In this document: one piece after another, positions 47,206 through 59,735 of the stretch | Numbering within the stretch: the first letter of the stretch is position 1 | Layout: every line of letters starts with the position of its first letter | Source: Toxotes chatareus | Taxonomy: Eukaryota; Chordata; Actinopteri; Toxotidae | NCBI GenBank assembly: GCA_016801885.1 | Contig: CM028882.1 | Coordinates: forward strand, 21,159,047-21,223,046 | Direction of reading: 5' to 3' | DNA: 64,000 nt | Notes under the pieces: generated by a model | The model's input: the letters and a program-made list of their open reading frames with translations, nothing else | Databases searched by the model: none | Told to the model about the DNA's origin: nothing | Translations under genes and position numbers: made by a program

Positions 47206-48064
47206 AATATTATCAGGAAGCATGGAATAAATTTCCATTGCTATGCGGATGATACCCAGCTATATTTATCTATGAAACCAGACGAAACAGATCAGTTAAC
47301 CATACTTCAGGCATGTCTTAAAGACATAAAGGCCTGGATGACCTGTAACTTTCTTCTGCTGAATTCAGACAAAACTGAGGTTATTTTGTTTGGTCCCAAA
47401 CACCTCAGAAACAGTTTATCTAATCATATAGTTACTCTGGATGGCATTAATTTAGCCTCCAGTACAACTGTGAGGAACCTTGGAGTTATTTTTGATCAGG
47501 ATTTGTCCTTTAACTCATATATAAAACAAGTCTCTAGGACCGCCTTCTTTCACCTGCGCAATATCAGTAAGATTAGGAACATTCTGTCGCAGAGTGATGC
47601 TGAAAAATTAGTCCATGCTTTTGTTACTTCTAGGCTGGACTACTGTAATTCCCTATTATCAGGATGTCCAGTTAACTCTCTAAAAAGCCTCCAGCTGATC
47701 CAAAATGCTGCAGCGAGAGTACTGACTGGAATTAGCAAGAGAGATCACATTACTCCTGTACTAACTTCTCTTCATTGGCTTCCTGTAAAATCCAGAATTG
47801 ATTTTAAAATCCTTCTCCTTACATATAAGGCCCTCAATGGCCAGGCTCCTTCATATCTCAAAGAGCTGATAGTACCATATCATCCTAACAGATTGCTTCG
47901 TTCCCAGAATGCAGGTTTGCTTATGGTTCCCAAAATCTCTAAAAAGTAGAATGGGAGGCCGAGCCTTTAGTTATCAGGCCCCTCTCCTATGGAACCAACT
48001 GCCAGTTTGGGTTCGGGAAGCAGACACCCTCTCTAATTTTAAAAGCGAAGCTTAAAACCTTCTT
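47206..48064 (+). pseudogene. LINE ORF2, reverse transcriptase catalytic part and C-terminus
   Basis: YADDTQLYL, with the catalytic Asp pair, is encoded from 47242. The thumb region follows with NSDKTEVILFG and LGVIFDQDLSF, then SRLDYCNSLLSG, LQLIQNAAARVLTG and LHWLPVKSRIDFKILLLTYK, hallmarks of the CR1/L2 group. A run of A one base too long gives TAG at 47947, after which the conserved WNQLPVWVRE end is readable in another frame. Confidence 0.85.
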
Positions 48065-48957
48065 GTTTGATAAAGCTTATAATTAGTTGTAGTTACAGTC
48101 CTAGTTATTTATTAAACTTATAGTTAGTCACAATTATCTCTATAGACACTGTTACAGTTAAGGATATAGCCCTTAGTAGGGCTGGCTCAGGCAACTGAAT
48201 CATCCCCTAGTTATGCTGCTATAGGCCTAGGCTGCTGGGGACATCCATGATTTACTGCGCACTTCTTCTTCTTTCTCTTTCTCTCCTCAGACCCACTCTC
48301 AAATTTATTAGCCTTTATTACATGTCATTAACTCTGTGTCCTCTCTGTCCCGTAGTCCTGTGCTTGTTTCTCTCTGGTCTCTCTTTCTCTGTACCTTTCT
48401 GCAGGTACCTCTGGCTCTGGAGCTGCTTGTCCTATGGTCCTGGCTCCACCCACCTGCTGCTGTTTATTGTTTACAATGATCTATTTCTAACATGTTTAAT
48501 GTTCCGTTCTGCTACAGATAAATATTTGATTAATATTCTTTGCAAACTGTAATGTAAATAATTACCAGTCATGACAGCTTTTTGCCTCCGTGCTCTGTTT
48601 CATAATTCTAATCTGCTGAGCACACATTATCCAATAACTGTTCACTAACTGTAATGTAAATGCTGACCCACATTGTCTGTATTATGCTGCATGTCTTTCT
48701 CCCCTCTCCTCCATTCCTAGCTGTCCTATCTTCCTCCTTTTCCTCCTTTCACCCAGCCCGGCCATCGGCAGGAGGGTCCCCATCTGAGCCAGGTTCTGCT
48801 CAAGGTTTCTTCCTGTTAAAGGGAGTTTTCCTTGCCACTGTCGCCTTAAGTGCTTGCTCTGGGGTCAGGCTCTGGGTCTCTGTAAAGCGCTTTGAGACAA
48901 TTTTGATTGTGGAAGGCGCTATATAAATAAAATTGAATTGAATTGAATTGAATTGAA
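48065..48957 (+). other. LINE 3' untranslated region and TTGAA tail
   Basis: It ends with a conserved stretch, TTTGAGACAATTTTGATTGT, then GGCGCTATATAAATAAAA and about five TTGAA units (48932-48957). Short repeats of this kind at the 3' end are how L2-type LINEs prime on their targets. Frames within it, such as 48247-48552, are not genes. Confidence 0.8.
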
Positions 48958-49131
48958 GTAGTGTCTGTGAAGTCACCATGTAGAAAAGCAAAGGGAAGGC
49001 AAGAGCTGAGGGGAGTGCAGGAATAACTGTAGCTTTGCATTTAATTTTAGAGGCAGGAAAATATCATGGGAGAGGAGAATTTACTAAGTGAAGGAGGATG
49101 TGTCTTTTTCTATTTAGCTTTTTCCTAGTTC
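48958..49131. other. Short unique spacer after the LINE
   Basis: Nothing is recognised between the LINE tail and the decayed retroelement fragment. Confidence 0.5.
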
Positions 49132-49605
49132 AGCACATCACTGGTGATGTAACCTATGGTCAGTTTGTGTTTGGAGTCTTTTAGCGTGCACACAATCATC
49201 TTGAGTCTTGAGGGGTAATCTTGAGTCCAAGTGGTGTGTGTGGTCCTCGGGTCTCACCTCTTGTTCACAGCTATCTTGATGCCTTTTCTGCAACAGCAGT
49301 GATGTCCCTTTTGGATTTCTTCCTCTGCGGTCCTGTGATGCCAAGGAGCTTGAAGGCCCTGCAGGGGGACTGGCAAAGCCTCTGCAGCCAAGTTCATTGG
49401 GCAAACAATGTGCTTAGCATCCTTGGCTACCAGCAGTCACCTACGAGGCCTGTGTTCTTGGCTCTCTTTCTCTCTGAGGCCTCCTCTGAGACTGTCAATT
49501 CCAGGAGGACCGTTTGCCTTGCTCTTTTGGACATCATGACCATGTCTGGTCTAAGCACAGTCTCTATCATGGTGTTTGGGAACTTGAGCTACCTCTGATT
49601 AGCCC
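49132..49605 (-). pseudogene. Decayed R2-like retroelement C-terminal fragment
   Basis: On the minus strand one frame reads TVLRPDMVMMSKRARQTVLL followed by ELTVSEEASERKRAK, a pattern I associate with the restriction-like endonuclease region downstream of reverse transcriptase in R2-type elements. Further on, across frameshifts, NELGCRGFA and LLGITG with a basic tail match the next part of the same region. No reverse-transcriptase part is present, and stops and frameshifts are frequent. The plus-strand frame 49221-49598 is its shadow. The assignment rests on remembered pattern and should be treated as tentative. Confidence 0.5.
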
Positions 49606-50015
49606 ATTTAATCTACTTGGCTGCCTCTGAGACTTCTCCCAGTCCTTGATAAAGCAAACTGCCTTTCATGTGTGGTGCAGATGTTAACCAATGTAAAATG
49701 GTTAGTGGTTAAGTTTCACTTAATGCCACAGCCACATATGCAGAGACATATGATCACAGATGTGTATAAATGGAGAAACTCAAGCCAATGTACAAACATA
49801 CTTAACACATTCAAACATCAATAAGTCTATTTGAACATTGAGAGTAAGTAACATACATACAACTAAACTAATCCAATATGCATTACTCTGTTGCCATTTC
49901 TAAAAATCAATATTCACTGAATGTTGACTGATCAAACAAAAGACTTAACAAAGCTTTTGTTCTTGGTGTTAAACCAAGACACATGTGATCACAGGTGTTA
50001 TTTTGCAACATACGT

Positions 50016-50038
50016 GTGTATGTGTGTGTGTGTGTGTG
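50016..50038. repeat. (TG)n microsatellite
   Basis: A TG dinucleotide run with one early interruption. Confidence 0.85.
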
Positions 50039-53000
50039 TACTTCAGGGTGTGTGCGTTATTAGACAGAGATTAAGACATAAAGGAACAGAGGGTGAGAGA
50101 AAGAGAGAAGTGAGGGACAGAGACAGTAATGAGTACTCCAGTGGAGAGTGATAAGAGAGACTGAGGGAGAGTTGGTCTGCATAATGAGTCCTCTACCATG
50201 GAGGTGGCATGTGGGAGGGATGGAGAGAAAGAGGGAAGGAGGGAGGGATGAACAGGACTATTCCAGTGGTAAATAGAGAAAGCAACAGAGGTGGATTGGA
50301 TCACACAAAATGGTCTGTATAATGAGTTTTCCAGGGGACAGCTAGTAAGGTAGAAGACATGGAGGGGGTACAAAATGAAACAAATTTCAATCCCTTTAAG
50401 ACCACTGTAGTATTGAAAGAAAAAAAAAAAACTGAAAATGAGAATCCAGAGACAAAAAAGAACAATGTTGAACTGAAAGCTATGAGCAGCCTGTTTTAAA
50501 ATCATTATAGTATAGATCCATTGTGATATTTTGTTATCAAGCCCTTTAAAAAACAATGGATGACATATTTGATGGTAAACACTTCAGTTCCCAGACATCG
50601 CTTTTCAGTCACACAGTTTGTCCAGAATAGTTTCTTTGGTTGTGCTGTTTTATTTGTACGTTAGTCTGCAATTAACGTGAGTATCACTGGTGAAGATAAC
50701 TACCAGGTTCTTCTTGTTTACACCAAAACAAACAACTATCAACATACAATGCCAGCAGCAGGTACTCAGAACTGTGGATCTCAAAGCTTAAACGAATGAA
50801 TCGTTATTGTGTTCATCAGAGAGACAGAGTATCAGAATGAATCTATACTCCCAATGCATCAGACCAGACTGATGAAACTGTCAATGAATGTGCCCCACGC
50901 AACCGACAGAATCCATCAAATGTCACCAGGTTCGGCTCATTTTTATAAACCAAAATCTTATACCATCAGAATAATCTGAAGTGTATAATATATATAAATG
51001 CTTAAAAATTTTAAACGTGGAAGTTTTATATAACATTCTTGTTCAATAGCCATAATGGCTGGTTCCTTCTGAAATCATATGTGATTTCAGCTTTTTTGTA
51101 AAACTACAGCTGTTAAAGGTTTAGAGTTAAAATTAGGATCAACAAAAGATAGCAGGATATCCATCTTTCAGAGTTTCTCTGAAGCTGAATTGGTGAAAAG
51201 AAATGATTCTGAGAGTCTGTATGACAAAACACTAATTGTGTTATTCTATAATTGCCTGTTATGGTACTAAATAGAAAAATGATAAAAATGTCTAAATTCT
51301 GTAATAGTTGCCACTTTGTACTACTTTGTGCTCACAGTGTAGTTGATGGAACCTCTGGGGTTGTCTCTGAATGTAAATAAGACGGACTTCCAGGACGCCT
51401 GTCAGCACAGTGTATGTGTGACCGATGTGTGAATGACAACAAACATACATAAACACAAACTCACTTTCACACACAGCCACACACTCTCTTTTTCACACTC
51501 AGTGTCAGTTTTAACAGATAGATTAGGCTAAGCTGCCAAGATCCCAGTGGCGCTTTAAGACTTAAACAACAGGGTACGATGCCATAACTTGCTGCGTGTG
51601 TGTGCTTGTTCCCAGGAGCTGTCATACTATGATCAGTAGTGGGTGGCATGAGAGGAGACCAATGAAAAGGACAGGATGAGAGAAAAAAAAGAATCTGAAT
51701 AACACACAGTATGCATATGCATGCACATACATATTTTCAATATGTAGACGTGCCAAAATTACCCAGCCTTGTCCTCTTTCCTCCTCTACTCATAAAAGAG
51801 GAGAAAGTTTAGGAAGAAATTCAGAAGAAGAGTATGCAGAGGGGCAGGAAAGCAGCTGATAAAATGGGATATGCATAAACACACACGCACATGCATATGT
51901 GTGTTTAGTTAGTCATCCTGCGGATGCACACATGTAGTGAGCCAGACAGATAGACAGCTATCCAGTCATCAGCTTCCTAGCCAACCTGTCAGTCAGTTTG
52001 TCAGCCATCCAGTCATCCAAACAAACAACCTATCCATCCGTCTCCCCAGTCAACCAGACAGTTATCTAACAAACCATTAATTCAACCAGTCAGATGCACA
52101 GCCAGAAATGCAGGCAGCCATTTGGGTAAATATTCCTATAGTCATAACCACAAGACACAGAAAGCATAAACGATTAGAGATTTTGTGACAGAGGCATGGA
52201 GGGGAAGAGAGTGGGAGACACCTATAGAGTTCAGTGAGTAGTTACATAATAGCGGCAGTCAGATTGTCTAATGGGAGAGAGGAGGAGATGGAGGTAGGAG
52301 CTACGGAGGAAGCAAGAAACAAGGGAGTTTGATAGAAACATGGGGGAAGGAAGTGTGAGGAGGACGAGAGGAAAGAGTGGGTGTTGTTGATAGGAATTAA
52401 ATGTAAGAAGATAAGGCAGACAAGATGGAAGTCAGGAAATGGGGTAGAGGAGAGAAGTGTGGAGGGAAGAGAGGATGAGAAGAGATGAGGGGAAATGAGA
52501 ATGTAGAGAGGAAATGCTAAGTTGGGTGTAAGTGCTCGTCATTGTTGGATTATTTGTTGTATTATTGTACAAATTCATCATTGAAAATATATTTACATTA
52601 TTTTACTAATTACTCAGAAGCGAAAGTAATGTGTTATAATTACTTCACTTTATTACTCAGTCTTCACCCGACTGTAAAACCAAAACAATGGGCTAAAAGA
52701 TGCTAAAACACCCAATGGATCGATGGGTCGATTCATCTCTGTGAGCAGTCCTTTTCACATACAAGCATGTTTTCCAGCGTCAATATAAAAATACTGATTT
52801 TAGCTAGATTTTAGTTTTAAGATGTAAGACAAAATAATCTCAACTCAAATGTCTCCTTACTTTTCTCTGAGCTTTTAACCCCATGTCAAAACATAAGGAA
52901 TTCCATATGAACAGATTGGTTAGGCTAGCTCAGACCCCTGATACATCATCTTAAAGTGTGCGCTGTTTTCATTTGAATAAACAAAGTACAGCCAGACCAA

Positions 53001-53929
53001 TAAGCATTTCAAGGGTCTCTATAGAAACCAATAAACAATACCAAATAAAAAAAGATTATTTAACTGCTTCAAACCACACAAAGTAGAAAGACGGGGGGAG
53101 CTGCACTCAGTGTCTAAATTATCTTGTGAATCTGAAAGAGATAAGATGGTACCTGTTCCTGTGGTGCTGCTCCATAGGTGACCCTGACCTACCTGGAACT
53201 ATGGGAAAAAGAGTACCACATCTGATTTAGTGAACTCTTTTTGGCTTCTGCGTCCATCTGCTTTTTTCTTTTACACTCTCTTTTTAGTTTTTTTTTCTCT
53301 GCTCTACTTCTGCTCCTGGCTTTTCTCACTTCTCCTCCCTGCTCGCTTCACCAGAATTCTCTGCTGCTGAGAAGGGATAGGGGAGGAAAAAGGGAGGAGA
53401 AAAGAAGGATAAGACCAAACTCTATCCATCATGGAAAAAAAAACAGTGGAGAGGGAGAGTTGGTGAGTTTGTACTGCTGACTGAATGCCACTGACTGAAG
53501 CAGGGAACGGAACAGACGGGAGATAGGGTGTGGCAGTTTGACATGCAGTTTGTGAACAGGCTCTCAAGTGACTTTCAAAGTTTCAGCTGTGGCTTTTTGG
53601 AAGTGATTTGTTTATATATTTCTTGTGAGCCATCCAGGCACATGTGCATATTTTATATTCCCCACTGAGTACACTTACTTCCTAAACTTCAGCCATCACT
53701 TTAACGCACCTAATTCTAACTCTAAACTTAACTTAATTCTGATATTAACTTTGATGCCCTCTCTAAAAGTTGCTCTTTCTTGTGAACAAGCAAAAGTTCT
53801 GAATGTGGAGTATATGATGACTCCCAACCAAGTTCCATCTGCTGAAGAACACTGCGAGATACAGCAAAAAGCTTTGGAAATAGCTGTTCAGAACCTTTAG
53901 ATTTTTATAAAAAAAAAAAAAAGTTCTGC

Positions 53930-53968
53930 AACATTAAAGAAATTTGCAAAGCCAATTTCTTTAATGTT
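53930..53968. repeat. Perfect 15-bp hairpin
   Basis: AACATTAAAGAAATT and its exact reverse complement, separated by nine bases. Confidence 0.9.
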
Positions 53969-56938
53969 AGAAATCCTGCATTGTTTACATCTGTCTTTAC
54001 TTCTTCCTACTGTTAATAGCTACCTTATTTGTGTGCTTGTGCACAATACAAAATGGGGATGCAGTCATAAAAACATTGCTTAATAGCGCTACTAGTGGAA
54101 AACATCTCCACAGGATACATTTAATATGTAAAAACTCAACCCTAGTATAATCCTAAAGGCCACAGTTTACTTTAGCTTTAGCTGTAAGTAAAGTTGGCTA
54201 TTATACTTTCTTACTCACACTGCTCTAAAATAAAGTAGTTCTCCTGTTTGATTGTGATAATGTTTGGCATTGATAGGGAGTGAATGACTCCAAAACACCT
54301 CACAGAACCAATTAAAATATAATGGATATCTGCTGGAATTGGCCTTTATAAGTACTAAGCCTAAGTTTTTTTTTAATCCAGTGCCTTAGAGAAGTAAAGA
54401 GCACCCCTTTAAACCTGCAAACACAAAATTCAGAATACACACTTGAACTCAAAGGATAGCAGTGCAAAGATACTCAAGGACACATAATCGTGCAGCAAAG
54501 TGAAGACAGTTATAACTGGCAACTGGGACACTTTTATTTAGGGTATGTGGCCTTGGTCTAAAAGTCTTCTGTTGTCTTGCTCTTGCCTCAAATACATGTT
54601 TTTTCAGCTTTGTACGCTCAAAAATTTGCTGAGCACAACTTCAGCATCACTCTTTTTCACACTTATTTTCTTCCAAACATTCCCACCTGGGAGCTGCTCA
54701 GTACGTTAGTCCTCTTTGGCTTTGCAGGTGGTGGCCTCAGCATCACAGTAACTGTTAAAGAAGAGAAGAGACTCGTTTCACTTAGTTTCACTCACTTTCC
54801 TCTGTCCAAAAGACTTCTTTCCTCATCAAGAGCATGTGCCCCCCCCCCAGCAGCTTGGTTCTCTCACCATTAGGCTCCCACCACCCTTATTTGTCATTTT
54901 GATGTTAACTCCATATTGCAGTGTAGATGAGTCAGCCATGGTGCATAAATTCAGAGGGCCCATTGAATGAGCTCCTAAAAGTCTACACTGGATGTTTTTG
55001 TTGAATGAGTTCCAAAGAGCTGACTCTTGAAGCGGAAACAAGCTTTCCATCGGTGGCGCGTTGAATTAGTCAACTTAGCCGGGCCAGGAGGGAGGAGAGG
55101 AGGGGGGCGGAGCTGTTATCACACTGCAGCACCTGGACCAAAGACAGACAGGATGGGACAGAGATGTCTGTCAAACACACAGAGGCACAGACACACACAC
55201 AAAGCGAACCTCATGCAGTAGAATACACACACAAACACTGTGTGAACTGTATTTGTTTATCCATTTCTCTTCAGCTCTTAAAGGTCATTGTGGCTGCCCT
55301 GTCATTTCCTTTTCTCTCTTAATTCATCTCTCTGTCACTCCACCTCCCCCTGTCCTCTCACTGTCTTCTTCTGTCCTACCTTCCGTATAATTTCTTTCTT
55401 TTTGTCATACAGCATGCTACTTCCCACAATTTGGTACCTTGTCTACTTTCCTTGACTCTTGACATCTTTCCCTCCTGACTGTGTTTATATAATTCATGTT
55501 GTGCGTGCTTTGTCACGGCATTAAATAGTTTGTGGGTGTATCTACACTCAGATTCTGTTGATGAAACAGAATTTGTGAAAACACAAAACTGCTGAAGTGT
55601 TGTAAAAAGTAAGGGTTATTGAAGGTGTTACAAACTTTTTAAAATCAAGATTTCCCATGTGTTTTTTTTGTTTTGTGACAAGAAGTAACATGATACCAGA
55701 CACTGTAGACAGAGAGGAATTTGAATCCTTGAGTTCAGTTGTTTAAAACAAGAAGTTCCAAGTTTAGGGAACAAATTGCAGACTGAGCAGAGCTTGAGGT
55801 GGGAGACAGCAGCAGCCACCATGTATGGATGTGATAGACCTGTCAAATAAGCCAACATGCCTTCTCTCTTAATGTCAGTTATCTGACTAATGAAGAAAAC
55901 ATTTCAACATTCAGCTGTTTTGGAGCCATAGTAGGGAAATTATACTGTATTGTAATGTACTTTCATACAGCTGGAATTATTGAAAATGATTTTTTTTTTT
56001 ATGTTAATGATAACTAACTATGCTCATGTTGAAAATGAACACAGTGATTATATCTTAATGGTAAAATGCTACTGTTCATGCCACACCAGATGGATTTTAA
56101 TGGTCGGGGGAGCTATAAAATGATGTTATCAGGAGTTCAAAAGTTACACTTTCTCTATTAAAGGTTAAACTCATCAGGGGGTTTATATAGTTCAAAAAAT
56201 AATACCCATCACCACAAATGCATTTTAAAAGCTAAAATCAAACACATATACTGTATTTTTTTTTTTTGCTCCTTTGTTTTTATCCCTCATTTCCAATGTT
56301 ATTTTACTTCTCATTGTCATTCCTTCTGGTGATCTTTCACTATCTTTACTTTACAATTCATGCTATTCTTGTCTCAGCCTCCCTTTTTAAAAATATATTC
56401 TTTTTTTTTGCTCTTTCAAATGCCTGAATCACACACACAGGCAAACACACATATGCACGCACAAAGAATTGTGGAAAATAGCCATGATGAATAGCACAAT
56501 TGCTGCCACCTGCCAGGCACTGGCACTGTGTGGATAAGCGTGATTCTACGTCTTACAAGTATTATTGAAGCTCGGAAGAAAGAGGAGGATTTAAAGCTTT
56601 TTAATGTGCACCTCTGCTGAGGTTTTTAGCTGTGATGACAGTAATGGAACCCCAAGGTGCTGCATCTCTCCCCCAGCAGGTGACTGTTTTAACCTTTTAG
56701 CTCTGCTTAAGATTAGCAGTACAACATTAGCATACTGAACTTTGCATACCCAGGTTCCTCTTTATTTTTCTTCGCTTATTAGTTTTAGTGAAGGTAGAAA
56801 TTCCCAAAGTTGTCAATGATTGATCTCAGATAGGGATGAAATAGTTTCACTTACTTTGCACTTGGCTTAGGGGCAAACAGGAATTTTGATGAGCCACTTT
56901 AAGATTATCTGTTTCATTACCTGTCCTCTACTTTGCAG

Positions 56939-57107
56939 TATTAGCAGTAGCAGTAGCAATAATGGACAAGGCCAATGTCTGAAACAGCTGCAAATTTGTT
57001 GAGCTGCTGCTCCACCTCAGCTCTGTTTATTTTTTTGATTTTTCAATATAATGATTGAATCACATGCTGGCTGGAGGATCGGAGATTCATCCTACTATTT
57101 TAAAAGC
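56939..57107 (+). repeat. Tandem duplication, unit 1
   Basis: It resembles 57163-57306. Shared blocks in the same order are TATTAGCAGTAG-like, GGCCAATG, GCTGCAAATTTGTTGAGCTG, and GAGATTCA with ACTATTTTAAAA. Confidence 0.8.
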
Positions 57108-57162
57108 GTTTTTAGTTTTTCTGAAATGTAGTTCCCTAGCCAGCATGTGGTTGAATCTTGCG

Positions 57163-57306
57163 GTATTAGCAGCAGCAGTAATGGATAAGGCCAATGCCTA
57201 AACAGTGATTTTTGCTGCAAATTTGTTGAGCTGCTGCAAAACTTCATTGTTGAGCAAGGACAGTGTGACATTCAGGATCTGAGATTCACCCAACTATTTT
57301 AAAAGG
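57163..57306 (+). repeat. Tandem duplication, unit 2
   Basis: Second, diverged copy of 56939-57107 with internal indels. Starts are about 224 bases apart. Confidence 0.8.
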
Positions 57307-59651
57307 GAAAATGACTTAAAACATATTCTCCCTTTCACAACATCCATGTCTCTTGGCTTTGATTTTCTGGCAGTAAGGTTTATGAATTCAGTGCTTATTG
57401 GTAGACAACATATTGAATGTTGAAGTGCACAAACAATTGAAACAATAGATATGCATGTATAAGTGTCCTGACAGCTCACAGACCAACTGAGACCAGTACA
57501 ATGTCACATATACCTTAAGCTCCTATCAACTTCACCTGTTTATGTTGATCTGTGTGTATGAATGAATGTTTGTGTGGTTGTGTGAGCCATCTACCTGACA
57601 GCACACTTCTCTATGGACAACAAACTGATATGGCATGTGTTGTTGTTCCACTCATTCCCTGAGACACAACTCAAACTCCAGTGGCTGCCCTCTTATCACT
57701 GAGTCTCTGCTCCCAGCTGTGTTTGTTGATCTAACCTGCCGTTTGCTGGTTTTGCTGACATGTTTATTTGTTTGTTCTGTCTGCCAACCTTGGTTACTAT
57801 TCTTATTGCCCACTGGGTGATTGTATTGGTGGGCAATGAAAATACACGTGTTTGTGTGCATGGAAACTTGAATGTGTGCTAGTGGATGTCTGTGCACAGT
57901 AGGTACTGTTTTATAAATCAGTTAGTGTGATCAGACTTTGACTCCAATGGGATGTGCTTCAGTTGATAAATATGAATCAAATTACACACACACACACGCA
58001 CATGTACACATGTTCATATGCACACACACACACACGCTCACACTCCCATGATGATTAGGCTCTCATCGTCATCCCCTCCCTTAGAAGGGATAAGGTACTC
58101 TTGGAACTCTTCCACTTCTAATAAATGAGAGGCTGAAGTCTCGGACTCTTAAATTTTTATCTTTTCTTCCAAATGAACTGCGTGGAGCTTTATTGCTCTG
58201 TTGAGTAAGCAATTCTCAGCCACATGTGGACTATAAAGTCCTAATATTCTCCCTGGTGTTAGGCCTATTTCCACAAAAATTGTTCTCTTGTTCATTATCA
58301 GTGTTCGTGACTCCCTAAAGTTCCTCTTTATAACAGCAGCATGGTCTGAGCTTGTTGTTTAGCCTTCGGTGACAGATTGTGTGTATCCTCAAATTTTCCT
58401 TACTAAGGAAAAGGGTACTAAGTCTTTGTTGAGCATTATGGATTCAGCATTGCATCAGCAAGAAATAATAAGATATCTGGTGACATTTTATTGAAATTTC
58501 TTATACTGGAAACCATTGTTACCATCGTGACTAGAAGCTGTCTATAGCAATTCTGCAAGTCTGTCTGCTGTGACTGAGATATACATTCTTTATTAACACC
58601 AAGGTCTAGAAATCTCATAGTTCATAGAGTTTCACATGCTTTCCATTCATTGGCTGGACCAGATGAAGACTGCTCGCATCAACATCTCTGAAAACACCTG
58701 TAAATCACAGGATCTGAAGAAAAATAAAATAGCTTGAGTGCCAAGTCAAGGGACTTGCTTTTAAATTTTTGATCTCCCCTTGTGTCATTTTGGTTTCTCT
58801 GTGCTTTAGGGTTTCATATGTCCTGTATAAAAGACTTTTACCTATAAACTTTGAACACTGAACCTGACTAATAAGAGCAATATTAGACTGGTTGACCACC
58901 CTGGGGGTCTTTGGGTATTGTTGCCAACCTGTTAAGGCCACATCCTTGCTCTTATAAGTAACAAGGATAGAACTAGTAACTACTGAAAGCCTCCTTTCAA
59001 ACCTCCAGGAGGTGAATCTTACATAATTAATTTACTGATATATGCTAAATAATTTACAGTATACTATATTAGTTGGTTACTGCACAGGCTAATGTTTTCT
59101 AATCAAGGAAGTGCAAGGTATTCTTTCAAGTTAACTACAAATAGCAACAATACTCAAGTATCTGTTTCAGCCTCACCAGTAGCTGCCTTACTCCTCCTCC
59201 TGTCACAAAATAGTCCAGATCCAGACCATCCTGTGATACTGGAAAATGAAGCAAACAAACACATTAATTATGTAGCAATTATGTACCATGTGAATTGCTA
59301 GACTTTTCTCTTCATTCTGCTCAGATCTGATCAAATGGTGAAAGTCTTCCTTTAGCATTCCGGGCTCTGCCTGCTGAAAGTGATCTGTTGTAGAGTAGCT
59401 GGTTGCTACACCGCTAATCTGGGACCTCAGCCCAGAGGACTAGCTCGAAGCTACTACAGCAGCCAACAACCCACCACCATTGTCTGTGTCTTTGTTTACA
59501 GAGAAATGTGTCGTTCTAATCCCATGTGTGGTGGGAAGTAGAGTGGGCGGTTTGATTCCATGTGTGAGGGTTTTTATTTGAAAGGGATCCAGTATCCAAA
59601 CATCAAGCTGTGCAGATTACATTATCAGTGTCCTGCTTAAAAACGTGTACA

Positions 59652-59735
59652 GAGGTAGCAGTTGTAAAAGTCCCACGCGTTACAGCACGCCGGCTGAACT
59701 GCTGCTGCACTTTGGCTCCATCCACTGAGAGGAAA
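59652..59735 (+). repeat. Fragment of an unnamed dispersed repeat, copy 2
   Basis: It resembles 41205-41285 in the same orientation, most clearly around GGCTGAACT and GCTGCACTTTGGCTC. Confidence 0.45.

Larger units (their letters stand above)
43954..48957 (+). mobile_element. L2-type LINE, nearly full length
   Basis: The order is 5' region, ORF1 with a CxxC finger and an esterase-like domain, ORF2 with an apurinic-type endonuclease and a reverse transcriptase, and a 3' untranslated region ending in GGCGCTATATAAATAAAA and TTGAA repeats. This layout and tail fit the L2 branch of LINEs, which is abundant in fish. The 5' limit is uncertain; the direct repeats at 43762-43953 may belong to it. I find no clear target duplication. 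The frames are broken by single-base changes, mostly in runs. It lies in sense orientation to TMEM132. Confidence 0.85.
49606..56938. other. Long non-coding intron stretch
   Basis: It contains a TG run (50016-50038), purine-rich stretches (50060-50250 and 52195-52520), a hairpin at 53930-53968, a C-run (54840-54849) and a short GC-rich patch (55075-55140). No exon or known element is recognised. Confidence 0.55.

Noticed and set aside
48247..48926. Two open frames in the LINE 3' region
   Set aside because: They lie in the 3' untranslated region after the end of ORF2 and have no conserved motif.
49221..49598. 125-codon plus-strand frame
   Set aside because: The opposite strand carries the recognisable R2-like pattern, so this is its shadow.
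53241..53900. Frames around 53241-53567 and 53625-53900 considered as host exons
   Set aside because: No splice-site pair fits and the translations show no known family; composition is low-complexity or AT-rich.
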